64,000 bases of DNA from Thermoplasmata archaeon (lineage in GTDB: Archaea > Thermoplasmatota > Thermoplasmata > Thermoplasmatales > GCA-001856825). The translations under genes and the position numbers were made by a program. Positions within the stretch are counted from its first letter, which is position 1; every line of letters starts with the position of its first letter. Of the stretch, positions 10,409 through 18,915 are shown piece by piece. The notes beneath the pieces were generated by a model. That model searched no databases. It saw nothing but the letters and a program-made list of their open reading frames with translations, and had not been told where the DNA came from. Location: assembly GCA_021817415.1 (NCBI GenBank), contig JAKAUZ010000003.1:1-64000 (forward strand), written 5' to 3'.

Positions 10409-12445
10409 TCATTTCTTTTTTAGTTCCTTTTCTATTCCTTCGCTTACCCTGAGGAAAATATCTGGCAATCGGTTGGTGCCCTTGCCGCTTCCGCTGTACT
10501 CAAAGATCTCGAATCTGCCGGTGATCCCCTCCGTGTCAAGTCTCGTTCTTCCGACATAATGTACCTTTGGGTTGTTTCTTGACATTTCCTTGACTTCCTG
10601 GATTACTACCTTCTTTTCATATGTGTTCAGGTATTTTGCAAACACTTCAAAAACGAAAAATAAATTCTCGCATTCATCGAACAGTTCGAATATCCCTTGC
10701 AGTTTCCCTCTAAGTTCGTCTGAGCTTTGTTCTGTCACAAACTTGTAATTAGATACCGTGAAGCCGCTTTTACCTGGCGAAAAACTGACGGCATCAGTCT
10801 CCCCGCTTAATTGCATGCCTCCAGAGAGCAGGATGAATTTGCGCGGCTCTGAAGGAAATTGAAACTTCTCCCCCATGAAATTGACAAATTCATTCTTGTC
10901 CGGCTCTGTCATCCTGAAAATAATGTAATTTGATATATTCGAAAAGAACATTGCCTCAAGGTTTGATGAAATTCCCTTGAATGACGTTGTCACAAAGAAT
11001 ATTCTCAAACCAAATTTTCTACCTGAAGAAATCATGTCGGAGATGAGCCTAGATTGGTAGTCCTGGGCTTCTTCAAGGAAGAAGAAATAGTTTCCAGTTC
11101 TCCGCGTCGAAAGAAGGAACCATATGTATACTGCAAATATGTTTGACAGTATTCTGGAGTCTTCATAACCTATTATCCCCCTGTCTAAATTGATCAAGAT
11201 CAAGTCGTCTTCGTCCAGCGCCCCGTTCAGAATTCCATTGTCCTCAGGGTTGCAAATATATGACCTGATAAATGGATCCAAAGCTATTCTTCCTAGAGCC
11301 CTTTCCGTCCCTATGATCTCCTCCCTTGGTAGGGTCTCCAGTTCATCCAGGAAATCTCTTGTGCTGTCTTCAGATGCCAGCTCTCTTAATTTGCTTCTGG
11401 AGTCTTCGTTTTTTATTGCATTATAAAAGTCGCTTATCGTAACCTTTTTAACTTCCGTCATGGAATAAATGCCCCTCGAGATCAGGTCCTCCATTCTGGG
11501 GCCCACAAATGACTCCGTGTACTGCATTTCTCTCGTTGATTTCAATATTGAAACGAAATCCTCTGCCACTCTGTAGTTCACTCCTTTGCTCTCACTCGTT
11601 TTCAATACGTTGACGCCTGTACCTGACTGGGGAGAGATTGTGAACTTCTTCGCTTCAATTTTTTCCACCTGCCTTGAAGTATCACCATGAGGGTCTATCA
11701 GAATGACCTTTCCGAGTTTATTCTTGACTATTTCTGATATTATGTTCACAACCATTGTGCTCTTGCCACTCCCGGTCGAGCCAACCAGCAGTGAGTGGAA
11801 ATTTTTCTCATGATCAAGATATATGTCTCCAGCCTTCTTTGTAGTTCCTATCTTTATTCCATTCTGCCCGGACGGGTTCACCTTTGACGGCAGAAAATAG
11901 TTTATTTCCCATATGGCAAGGACTGGGTGATTGAACCCCCATTTAGTTGCTTTAGTGCGGATGGAAGGGCCAGAGAAAATGTGTTTCAGGTACCCTCCTA
12001 GTGCTGCATTCTCGAATTTTGCTATAACTTTCCAACCATGTCTCTCCCTCATCTTCTGGAAGTTTTCGTCAAATACCAACTTGTCATGTTTCTTTGAAGA
12101 TGTGAAATGGTGCGACCTGAAAACAAATTCAATGTAACCTGCCTCTTCCTCATTAAGAAGCTCTGAAATTCTGTCTCCTATGTTTTGTTCTGGTAGGATG
12201 AGAAACCTTGAGTCGCCATTTACCACGATCTTCCTCCCCTTCCTTTTGAAGTCGATTTTATTTCCGATTATGAATCCGCTGCTTTGGAAAACTCCTGCAC
12301 TTTCCTCATTTACGTAGAATCTGGACGGGCAACCCTTCTCCTTTAAAAATAGCAATTTCAGCACCTTGCCGCTTTTGAGATATGAAATTAGAAATGGATT
12401 TCCCTGAACGATTCGTGTGGAACTCTCAATCCTTGCGTAAGCCAT
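10409..12445 (-). CDS. VirD4/HerA-like DNA-transfer ATPase
   Basis: A 678-residue P-loop ATPase of the FtsK/HerA/VirB4-VirD4 superfamily. Walker A is GSTGSGKST (222-230), followed by a strand with LIDPHGD (249-255), typical of DNA-pumping ATPases that bind the next subunit. Walker B is FFFLEEAQ (454-461), and a polar VTTSFKG segment (485-491) is a sensor-like motif. The 200 N-terminal residues form a separate domain without obvious membrane segments, so if it is the coupling protein it lacks the usual anchor. The start overlaps the VirB4-like gene by 20 nt. It may be a second VirB4 or a CedB/HerA-type pump rather than a true VirD4. Confidence 0.75.
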   Translation of the reverse strand: MAYARIESSTRIVQGNPFLISYLKSGKVLKLLFLKEKGCPSRFYVNEESAGVFQSSGFIIGNKIDFKRKGRKIVVNGDSRFLILPEQNIGDRISELLNEEEAGYIEFVFRSHHFTSSKKHDKLVFDENFQKMRERHGWKVIAKFENAALGGYLKHIFSGPSIRTKATKWGFNHPVLAIWEINYFLPSKVNPSGQNGIKIGTTKKAGDIYLDHEKNFHSLLVGSTGSGKSTMVVNIISEIVKNKLGKVILIDPHGDTSRQVEKIEAKKFTISPQSGTGVNVLKTSESKGVNYRVAEDFVSILKSTREMQYTESFVGPRMEDLISRGIYSMTEVKKVTISDFYNAIKNEDSRSKLRELASEDSTRDFLDELETLPREEIIGTERALGRIALDPFIRSYICNPEDNGILNGALDEDDLILINLDRGIIGYEDSRILSNIFAVYIWFLLSTRRTGNYFFFLEEAQDYQSRLISDMISSGRKFGLRIFFVTTSFKGISSNLEAMFFSNISNYIIFRMTEPDKNEFVNFMGEKFQFPSEPRKFILLSGGMQLSGETDAVSFSPGKSGFTVSNYKFVTEQSSDELRGKLQGIFELFDECENLFFVFEVFAKYLNTYEKKVVIQEVKEMSRNNPKVHYVGRTRLDTEGITGRFEIFEYSGSGKGTNRLPDIFLRVSEGIEKELKKK

Positions 12446-14030
12446 TGACTATTCTCATCTCCTCCGGATTTGACCTGATTCTCAATATAGAATTGTATCC
12501 CGGCATCTTCAGCATGGCAAGAGAATCTTTCCCGTTAAAGCCCGCACCATTTCTGAGGAAGTCATCAAGTTTCTCGTCAATGTTGTAAAATTCTGCCATC
12601 TCCCTTGTTATGTTCTGGTGTTTTAACAAAACGTGTATTGAGCAGTTTTCGAGGACAGAAACGGTAGATTTTGATCTGGTGAAATCGTTTGCGGACTGTG
12701 ATATGAGGATCATTGATACGTTTCCATGCCTCGCGTGTCTCAGGTATCTCTCCAGGGTGCCGACGGTATCATCCTGCAATAGATAATGTGCCTCGTCTAT
12801 CACGAGATTCGTAATGTCTGAGTCATGCGATCTCATAATCAGATCTAAAGAGAGCAGCATGTAGAACGGTAGCAACCTCTTAGGCACATTCCCCAGATTC
12901 ATCACGATGTCTCCAGTGAGGTCTGGGTTTTCTCCAGAAATGAACTTCCTTAACGACCCTTCAAATAGTGGTGAAATAATGTTGTAAGTTTCAATTCTTT
13001 GTTTCCTGATATAATCCTGTAGGAATTGCAGGTTCTCCCCCTTCTCATACATTATAGTAAGTGCTGTGTCTATCACCCCTCTATCTTCTGTTTTTAATTC
13101 AAAAAGTGACATCAGCAGGGCCAGAGAGCGATCTACATTTTCCTTTACCGTAAGAAATTCCACCTTTTCAAGCATGCTCATTTTTAGGTTCATTAGATCC
13201 ACATTAGTTGAACCAAGTGCCTCTCCAAGGCTTTTGTACTCATCAAGTGGGTCGATGATCTTTATTCTGACCTTCCTTGACACTTTTTCCCTAAACATGG
13301 TAGTCTTGACGAAGAAGGATTTCCCAAAACCGGTCATTCCAACGACCAATTCGTGTGAAGAAGGAAATTTGCTCCTTTCAATGAATACGGGGGCATTTGT
13401 CAATTCGTCAATCCCATAAAATGTCCCCCCACTTTGGAAAAGGTACCCGTTATTAAAAGGAATTATGTGTGCCGCAGAGGCAACATTCAAGTATATTCCA
13501 TCCAATTTGCCCTCTATTATTTGATTCCTGACCCTGCTATCGCAAGATATCTTAACCACAGGCCTTACTCCAATGTTCCTGAGATAGTTGATAGATAATT
13601 TCTTCGTACGTCTGAGTTTAATTGGTTCCCCCCGTATGAAATAAGCCATGGAATACTTCACAATGGTTTCTTTCCCTGATGCAACGTCCTCCTTCAATCT
13701 ATTGAGGTTATCCAGCATTATCTTATGATTCTCTGTCTCCCTGTCACCAATTCTCTGCTTTCCAGTAAGATTCAGGAAGAGTTTCTCCAATTCCCTATTC
13801 AGCAAATTCCAGGTGTTTCTTTCAGGAACAGGATGTATCTGTATTATCTGTCCCACCTGTGGATTTTCAGTCGCCAATTTAAGCTTGAAATTATCCCTCA
13901 GTTCGAATGGCATATCTTTGATTTCAATGTACGTTATCGCCTTGCCTTTCCTGACTAAGTAATCTTCCTTCTGGAACGACTTTATGACGGTGCTAGATTG
14001 AGCTTCCAATATATTCTTCCTCCTCTTCAC
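12426..14030 (-). CDS. VirB4-like type IV secretion ATPase
   Basis: A 534-residue VirB4/TraC-like ATPase expected to power pilus assembly or DNA movement at the membrane. Walker A is GMTGFGKS (231-238), Walker B is LVIDEAH (409-415), and an arginine-containing LRHARHG with LISQSAND follows as in VirB4 proteins. The 220-residue N-terminal part corresponds to the VirB4 N-domain. It overlaps the upstream VirB3/PrgI-like gene by 38 nt and the downstream ATPase by 20 nt, so translation is probably coupled. VirB3-like and VirB4 genes are adjacent or fused in many type IV secretion systems, supporting the call. Confidence 0.8.
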   Translation of the reverse strand: MKRRKNILEAQSSTVIKSFQKEDYLVRKGKAITYIEIKDMPFELRDNFKLKLATENPQVGQIIQIHPVPERNTWNLLNRELEKLFLNLTGKQRIGDRETENHKIMLDNLNRLKEDVASGKETIVKYSMAYFIRGEPIKLRRTKKLSINYLRNIGVRPVVKISCDSRVRNQIIEGKLDGIYLNVASAAHIIPFNNGYLFQSGGTFYGIDELTNAPVFIERSKFPSSHELVVGMTGFGKSFFVKTTMFREKVSRKVRIKIIDPLDEYKSLGEALGSTNVDLMNLKMSMLEKVEFLTVKENVDRSLALLMSLFELKTEDRGVIDTALTIMYEKGENLQFLQDYIRKQRIETYNIISPLFEGSLRKFISGENPDLTGDIVMNLGNVPKRLLPFYMLLSLDLIMRSHDSDITNLVIDEAHYLLQDDTVGTLERYLRHARHGNVSMILISQSANDFTRSKSTVSVLENCSIHVLLKHQNITREMAEFYNIDEKLDDFLRNGAGFNGKDSLAMLKMPGYNSILRIRSNPEEMRIVNGLRKD

Positions 14031-14574
14031 TCACTTTCCTGTAAGTAAGGCCAGCAGCACCTACTGACTTCTCGAAATCCTCTGAATGATTTTTCTTTAC
14101 GGCGATGAAATAAGCGTCAACGTAAAATTCCTCTTCGTTGAATAGACTATCATATTCCCCCCTTCCAACAATATATCTTTCGACCGGGAATCTGTAGGGG
14201 AACCTTATGAGAAGAAGATCATTTTTGAAATTGTTCAGCAGGGTGATCCATTGTTCAAGTATCCCCTTATCCTGGGGTTCAGAGAAGCTGAAAGTCATGG
14301 TAAACAGTTCGTAAAGATCGTATTCCTTGCTTAAAGTGGTAAGTATAACTTCCTCTCCACCCTTTATTTTCTTGAAGAGATACTCATCGAGGAAATCATC
14401 CCCGATGCGTAGCAGTAATACAGGAGCTAATAAAGTGACTACTGCACCCCACATTCCGAAAATAAAAAGGGATATTATCAGAATTCCAGCCAGCAGGAGA
14501 GCTCTGAATAATATAGCATCACTCAGTGGCCCTATTTTCAGGGAGCTCGTCTTGAACTTAAGAAGTCTTGTCAT
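13993..14574 (-). CDS. VirB3/PrgI-like membrane protein of the transfer operon
   Basis: A 193-residue protein. Two closely spaced membrane segments (ILFRALLLAGILIISLFIF and WGAVVTLLAPVLLLRI) lie at about 20-57, preceded by a short basic tail and followed by about 135 cytoplasmic residues. The two-segment start with a 'DDFLDEYLF' turn fits PrgI/VirB3 proteins, which anchor VirB4. The remaining domain may correspond to part of the VirB4 N-domain. It is encoded between the VirB6-like gene (1-nt overlap) and the VirB4-like gene. Sequence similarity is weak, so the call rests on topology and order. Confidence 0.6.
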   Translation of the reverse strand: MTRLLKFKTSSLKIGPLSDAILFRALLLAGILIISLFIFGMWGAVVTLLAPVLLLRIGDDFLDEYLFKKIKGGEEVILTTLSKEYDLYELFTMTFSFSEPQDKGILEQWITLLNNFKNDLLLIRFPYRFPVERYIVGRGEYDSLFNEEEFYVDAYFIAVKKNHSEDFEKSVGAAGLTYRKVSEEEEEYIGSSI

Positions 14575-15698
14575 CAGGATGCCTTCCCTAACGTGGAAGA
14601 ATGTGAATTATCTTCGTGAAAAAGTGGTTCCTTTGGATTTCCATTTGCAATTGGTTTGAAAAACATTGATTCGGAGTAACTCTGCTGCTTGGTGCTTGAG
14701 AGCCTATCCGAAAATTGTCTGATCGTTCCAGAGGTCTCTTTTTTTGAAGCCGAAATCTGACTGATCAGCTGAGCTCCTCCGCCATAAGCAGTAGTCGCTG
14801 CAGTCATTGCCGTTCTGTAGCCTGTTTTGGCATAACTCATTGACTTTTGGGCAGCGGTTGAGACAGATTGACCGAGAAATAGTCCTGCAATCTTTGAGGA
14901 ACCAGATTTAGACAAAAGTATAGGAATAGCGTCTGTCAGCGCCAGGAAACCCAATGTCAACATGCTGTTATTTTTGACATAAGTTGATAGAATCAGGGGA
15001 AAGGCCATCAGAACTGGGGCAAATACGGAATCAATGAATATATCCCAGCTTCTCTTAGCAAGCTCCTGTGTCTGTGGAAGTAAGTAGAAAATGGAGAAGA
15101 TTGGAAGAATGATGGGAAATGTGTAAAGAATCGCCAGTCTGAATGCAAGGTAGATTAGGAGGAAAAGCATAAGAAAAATGAATATAACAAGAATCAGGAA
15201 ACTTACATCGGCGCCAGCACTACCACCGAGTTGTAAGCCTCCCAGAATGTTGTTACCATTTGCAAAATTGTGATTGCTCCCCCCATAGGTCCAAAGAGTG
15301 GAATATATGATTCCTGCCAAGAATATCAAGTCCTCTGCCAGAAAGAAGGCCAGGTTTGAAACAATAATTATAAGTAGAATTTTAATCCAAATATGTTTCA
15401 GATTGTACCCCAGATTCAGGCTGCTGTTCAAAAGTATTAATATCCCAAGTGCCACCAGTATCAGCGTCAGTACCGGGTCATATATCTGGAATAATGTGTA
15501 ATAGTAAAGATACTGCACCCCGCTTCCAAGAGTTCCCGAGGTGATATTGGGGTATGCTTCACCTGGGCGCAATAGATCCCTAGATATGAACTGGTTATAG
15601 AGTGAGACGAGTATTGGCCTTGCTGCCAGGACTACTGCAGAAATAACGTAGCCTAGAGCCTTGACTATTGCTGATACTATTGTCCCAACGATATCCAT
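14574..15698 (-). CDS. VirB6/TrbL/CedA-like polytopic membrane protein
   Basis: A 374-residue membrane protein with about seven or eight transmembrane segments between residues 5 and 290, a loop rich in Gly and Asn (GGSNHNFANGNNILGG) at about 145, and an 80-residue cytoplasmic tail rich in Ser, Thr and Lys. A pair of long helices after residue 165 (VSFLILVIFIFLMLFLLIYL) and a conserved-looking RSWDIFIDSVFAPVL stretch fit the VirB6/TrbL type, the membrane channel core of type IV secretion and of the archaeal Ced/Ted importers. It follows the pilin gene after 12 nt. The family call is by topology and context. Confidence 0.65.
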   Translation of the reverse strand: MDIVGTIVSAIVKALGYVISAVVLAARPILVSLYNQFISRDLLRPGEAYPNITSGTLGSGVQYLYYYTLFQIYDPVLTLILVALGILILLNSSLNLGYNLKHIWIKILLIIIVSNLAFFLAEDLIFLAGIIYSTLWTYGGSNHNFANGNNILGGLQLGGSAGADVSFLILVIFIFLMLFLLIYLAFRLAILYTFPIILPIFSIFYLLPQTQELAKRSWDIFIDSVFAPVLMAFPLILSTYVKNNSMLTLGFLALTDAIPILLSKSGSSKIAGLFLGQSVSTAAQKSMSYAKTGYRTAMTAATTAYGGGAQLISQISASKKETSGTIRQFSDRLSSTKQQSYSESMFFKPIANGNPKEPLFHEDNSHSSTLGKAS

Positions 15699-15710
15699 AT
15701 CAGATCTTCG

Positions 15711-16055
15711 CTATCCGACCACTATGAAATGCACCACTGCGTAGAGCACTCCGCTGATCGCCATCACGAAAAGTACGGTACCGATTAAGGCGTCCTTGGT
15801 CCTCTCCTTTGCATCTGCCTTTCTGTCAAGGTCCTTGGAAAAGTACCCGACCGCTATAGGAACCCACAAGATGGCAATTATAAGCCCAGAAACTCCCGCC
15901 ACCAATCCAAATGCTCTTTGTACGATGCCATTTATTTGAGTGGAGTTATTAGTAACAGCTGGTGCTTTTATGTCCAAATTCGCCTGGCCATGCACAATTG
16001 TAACAGGCATAGAGACTGCTAATACTGCTATTAGCAGTATGCTTAACATTTTCAT
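15711..16055 (-). CDS. VirB2/TrbC-like pilin
   Basis: A 114-residue protein expected to form a conjugation-type pilus. The ATG at 16055 is chosen over the upstream start at 16088 because a purine-rich Shine-Dalgarno stretch (gaggagggg) precedes it and it gives a clean signal peptide (SILLIAVLAVSMPVTIVHG) with cleavage likely after HG or HGQA. The mature part has a polar N-terminus, a first membrane helix (GLVAGVSGLIIAILWVPIAV), a basic loop (DLDRKADAKERTKDA) and a second helix (GTVLFVMAISGVLYAVVHFI). Two helices joined by a short basic cytoplasmic loop is the VirB2 topology and unlike archaeal type IV pilins with class III signals. First gene of the operon. Confidence 0.7.
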   Translation of the reverse strand: MKMLSILLIAVLAVSMPVTIVHGQANLDIKAPAVTNNSTQINGIVQRAFGLVAGVSGLIIAILWVPIAVGYFSKDLDRKADAKERTKDALIGTVLFVMAISGVLYAVVHFIVVG

Positions 16056-16063
16056 GTTCACTG

Positions 16064-16112
16064 CCCCTCCTCGGACGTAATGGTGCACTTGTATTAAAAT
16101 TTTATTCTCGTC
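16064..16112 (-). promoter_or_regulatory. Promoter and ribosome-binding site of the pilin operon
   Basis: On the minus strand an A/T-rich TATA-like stretch (aataaaattttaatac, about 16091-16107) precedes a strong SD-like gaggagggg (16064-16072) ending 8 nt before the ATG at 16055. A clear SD is notable in a window where most first genes look leaderless. Confidence 0.55.
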
Positions 16113-16127
16113 ACTTGAGAGTATAAA

Positions 16128-16138
16128 AGATTATAAAC
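16128..16138 (+). promoter_or_regulatory. TATA box for the zinc-finger gene and top6 operon
   Basis: The plus-strand gattataaacg lies about 20-25 nt before the start codon at 16152 or 16158, giving a divergent promoter pair with the pilin operon in only about 100 bp. Confidence 0.45.
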
Positions 16139-16151
16139 GTAGAATAAATAA

Positions 16152-16346
16152 TTGGAAGTGGAAGAAAAGTGCGACGTAACAGGGTGCATCAACCCAAAAT
16201 TTAAGACTGTGAGTCGTAAGGAAGCTGATAAGCTATTCTCACTGGGAACTTCAAAGACAAAAGTCCACCTATGCAAAGAGCATTACAAGAAGTTCAAGAA
16301 GGAAACAAAGGAAGACAGGAAGATTGAGAGGCTGAACTGGGTCTAA
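16152..16346 (+). CDS. Small zinc-finger-like protein
   Basis: A 64-residue basic protein from a TTG at 16152 (a GTG at 16158 is equally possible). Potential zinc ligands are KCDVTGC at the N-terminus and HLCKEH in the middle, giving a C-x4-C ... C-x2-H pattern. The C-terminus is a highly charged helix. It is likely a nucleic-acid or protein-binding zinc module. It lies between the divergent pilin operon and the regulator-top6 operon, 29 nt before the latter. No named family is recognised. Confidence 0.6.
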   Translation: MEVEEKCDVTGCINPKFKTVSRKEADKLFSLGTSKTKVHLCKEHYKKFKKETKEDRKIERLNWV

Positions 16347-16375
16347 GTATATTAGTTAATTGATTATATTCTCAT

Positions 16376-17149
16376 ATGAGAAATATTCTTGAGCTGAGAG
16401 ATAAAGGGGCATTTACCAGGGTCCTCGTACTGATTGAACTGCTCAAGGGGAAAAAGAGATTAAAGGAAATTTCCAGTTCACTGAATATAACTCCTCAGGG
16501 AACGTCGTTATACATCAAGAATCTCCAAAAAGAAGGACTGGTTGACAAAAAACTTGATCCAACCACTCACGGAGTTGCCTTTATTCAGAAGTTTCTTGCC
16601 AATCTGTCAAATTTCGTGGATGAAGCCTACGGAGAGACTGGAATTATATCAAGTTGCGAGGCGATCGCCTCAGGGAAGATCAACAAAAAAGACAGAGTGT
16701 TCCTAAGAATGGAAGATGGAATGCTTATCGCATCCAAGGATGTAAAATCATCATCCTCTGGAATCTCGACGCAAGATGCAGCAAAGGGGGATCCACTCAT
16801 AGTCAGTAATCTCGAAGGAATCATCGAAGTCAAAAGAGGATATTTCTACTTCCTCCACGTAGACATCTCCGATTATCATAATGACGAAAAATTGAGGAGA
16901 ATTAAAAAATTCGTTGAAAAAAATGATATTACCGTTATAGGCTCATTTGGAATAACAGCAAAAACATTTTGCGATAGGGCAAATTTAGGCTCCAATATAC
17001 TTGCGCCTGTTGAGACATGCATTGAAGGATCGGTCAAGGGGATGAATTCTTTGCTGGTGTACTCCCAGGAAATGGCAAGCTTTTTCTTCCAGAAAATGGC
17101 AGCAAATGTAAATAAATACAGAATTAATCCCAAATCCGTTGAAATATGA
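16376..17149 (+). CDS. Winged-helix transcriptional regulator of the top6 operon
   Basis: A 257-residue protein with an N-terminal winged helix-turn-helix (about 10-65; KEISSSLNITPQGTSLYIKN) and a long C-terminal domain of about 180 residues that is probably a ligand-binding or dimerisation module (GSFGITAKTFCDRANLGSNI). It resembles a conserved archaeal family of predicted regulators found across Euryarchaeota. Its stop overlaps the start of top6B by 4 nt (ATGA), so the two are co-translated. Its target and effector are unknown. Confidence 0.7.
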   Translation: MRNILELRDKGAFTRVLVLIELLKGKKRLKEISSSLNITPQGTSLYIKNLQKEGLVDKKLDPTTHGVAFIQKFLANLSNFVDEAYGETGIISSCEAIASGKINKKDRVFLRMEDGMLIASKDVKSSSSGISTQDAAKGDPLIVSNLEGIIEVKRGYFYFLHVDISDYHNDEKLRRIKKFVEKNDITVIGSFGITAKTFCDRANLGSNILAPVETCIEGSVKGMNSLLVYSQEMASFFFQKMAANVNKYRINPKSVEI

Positions 17150-18915
17150 AACAGGTAATCCCGGAAAGAAAAGCTGTAAGCATCTCAGAATTCTTTGACA
17201 AGAATAAGCAGATGCTGGGTTTTGACTCCCCGCAAAAAGCTCTGTTTATGACTGTAAAAGAGGCGGTAGACAACTCTCTAGACGCCTGCGGAGACTTTGG
17301 CATAATGCCTGAAATTACCGTGGTAGTTGAGAATGTTGAGAACGATAAATTTAGGGTGACCGTCGCTGACAATGGTCCTGGAATCCCGAGAAGGGAAGTT
17401 GCTGATTCCTTTGGAAAAATGCTCTACGGTTCCCGTTTTCATATTGTGAGACAGACTAGGGGCCAACAGGGGTTAGGGATTTCGGCCGCCATAATGTACG
17501 CCCAGAAGACTACAGGCCAGCCAACAGAAATCTGGACAAAAACAAAAGATGACCTAACCGGATTTCATTTTGTTATGGAAATAAACATAAAAAGGAATGA
17601 GCCAGACGTACACAAAGTTGAACCTTTTGTTTGGAATGTTGAAACAGGGCTCAGGATTTCTCTTATTTTGAAAGGGAAGTTGGTTTCCGGGAAGCAGTCA
17701 GTGGAGGAATACATCAGGGAAACAGCAATTGCAAACCCCCACGCTACATTCCATCTCTCTCTCCCGGATAAGAAAATAGACCTGATCAGAAGCGTGAATG
17801 AGAGCCCCGTCATTCCTGTTGCAGTCAAGCCACACCCACATGGAGTGGAGCTGGGCGAGCTGATGTCCATATTCAGGGAAAACGAGGATGCGCCGATTGA
17901 AAAGGTGCTGTCTGAGAATTTTTCCAGGGTGACTTCGCAGACAGCAAAGGAGATAATAGGGCTGGCAAACCTCAAGTCTGCAAAAATATCATCGATGACC
18001 CAGAAGGAATTTGAGATTCTGTGGAACGTAATGAGAAACTACCAGTTCATGGAACCCAATAAGGAATGCCTTTCTCCTATTGGTGAGGAGGCGCTTTACA
18101 AGAGCGTATCAAATGCTTTCGATGATCTTCACCCTGCTTACTTCTCGATGCCGGTGACTAAGGGGCCATTCGTTTTTTCTGGGCATCCATTCACCATAGA
18201 AGCCATTGCTGTCTATGGTGGGAATATACCAAAAGAAGAGCCAGTAAAGGTTATGAGATTCGCAAACAGGGTCCCCCTTCTATATCAACCAGGTAGTTGT
18301 GCGATTACCAAGGCAATTTCGACCGTAGCGTGGAACCAATATGGATTGTCGCAACCTGTGAAGGACCAGCTCCCAATTGGACCGGTAATAATTGTTGTTC
18401 ACATTGCCAGCACAAAGATCCCCTACACGTCCGAGGCAAAAGAAGCCATTGCCCCTGTTCCTGAGATACTTGAAGCACTTGATATCGTGCTAAAGGGAAT
18501 TGGAAGACAGATCAGGGCAATGAGGAGGAAAGAGGAGCACAAAAGTCACATCGAAGAGAAATTCTCCCTTATAGAGCAAATCCTGCCTGCCATAGGTTCC
18601 AAGGCTGCATCAATACTAAAACTGGAAGAACCAGATATCCGTCCCATCATCTCAAAAGTCATGGGAGTGATTGCTTTCAGGGAAGAGGAGGGAAAACTTA
18701 CAGTGACTAACTTCACAGAGACTCAAAAGAGCTTTGCTGTAGTCCTAAAGGGGGAGAGAGAAGAAAGGGAAAATGTGAAGAACCTTAGGCCTTTTGAAAA
18801 AATAACGCTGAGATTCTCAAGAGAAATGATTGATTCGTCAGAAATTTATGCCGGACTTCCTGATAAACTTCTCCTTGGAGCTTATTCTTTGCCGGAGGTG
18901 TTCAAGAATGAATGA
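17146..18915 (+). CDS. top6B: DNA topoisomerase VI subunit B
   Basis: A 589-residue ATPase subunit of the type IIB topoisomerase that relaxes and decatenates DNA during replication. The GHKL (Bergerat) fold motifs are present: the N-box with VDNSLDA (41-47), DNGPGIP (75-81) and GQQGLGIS (106-113). They are followed by the H2TH insert and the transducer domain with a Lys-containing SCAITKAIS segment. Length is at the short end for the family, which can carry an extra C-terminal domain. It overlaps top6A by 8 nt (ATGAATGA). Confidence 0.97.
   Translation: MKQVIPERKAVSISEFFDKNKQMLGFDSPQKALFMTVKEAVDNSLDACGDFGIMPEITVVVENVENDKFRVTVADNGPGIPRREVADSFGKMLYGSRFHIVRQTRGQQGLGISAAIMYAQKTTGQPTEIWTKTKDDLTGFHFVMEINIKRNEPDVHKVEPFVWNVETGLRISLILKGKLVSGKQSVEEYIRETAIANPHATFHLSLPDKKIDLIRSVNESPVIPVAVKPHPHGVELGELMSIFRENEDAPIEKVLSENFSRVTSQTAKEIIGLANLKSAKISSMTQKEFEILWNVMRNYQFMEPNKECLSPIGEEALYKSVSNAFDDLHPAYFSMPVTKGPFVFSGHPFTIEAIAVYGGNIPKEEPVKVMRFANRVPLLYQPGSCAITKAISTVAWNQYGLSQPVKDQLPIGPVIIVVHIASTKIPYTSEAKEAIAPVPEILEALDIVLKGIGRQIRAMRRKEEHKSHIEEKFSLIEQILPAIGSKAASILKLEEPDIRPIISKVMGVIAFREEEGKLTVTNFTETQKSFAVVLKGEREERENVKNLRPFEKITLRFSREMIDSSEIYAGLPDKLLLGAYSLPEVFKNE

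Noticed and set aside
9778-16088. Integrated conjugative plasmid
   Set aside because: No relaxase, integrase, att-like repeat or tRNA target is seen, and gins51 and 23S rRNA lie directly beside the operon.
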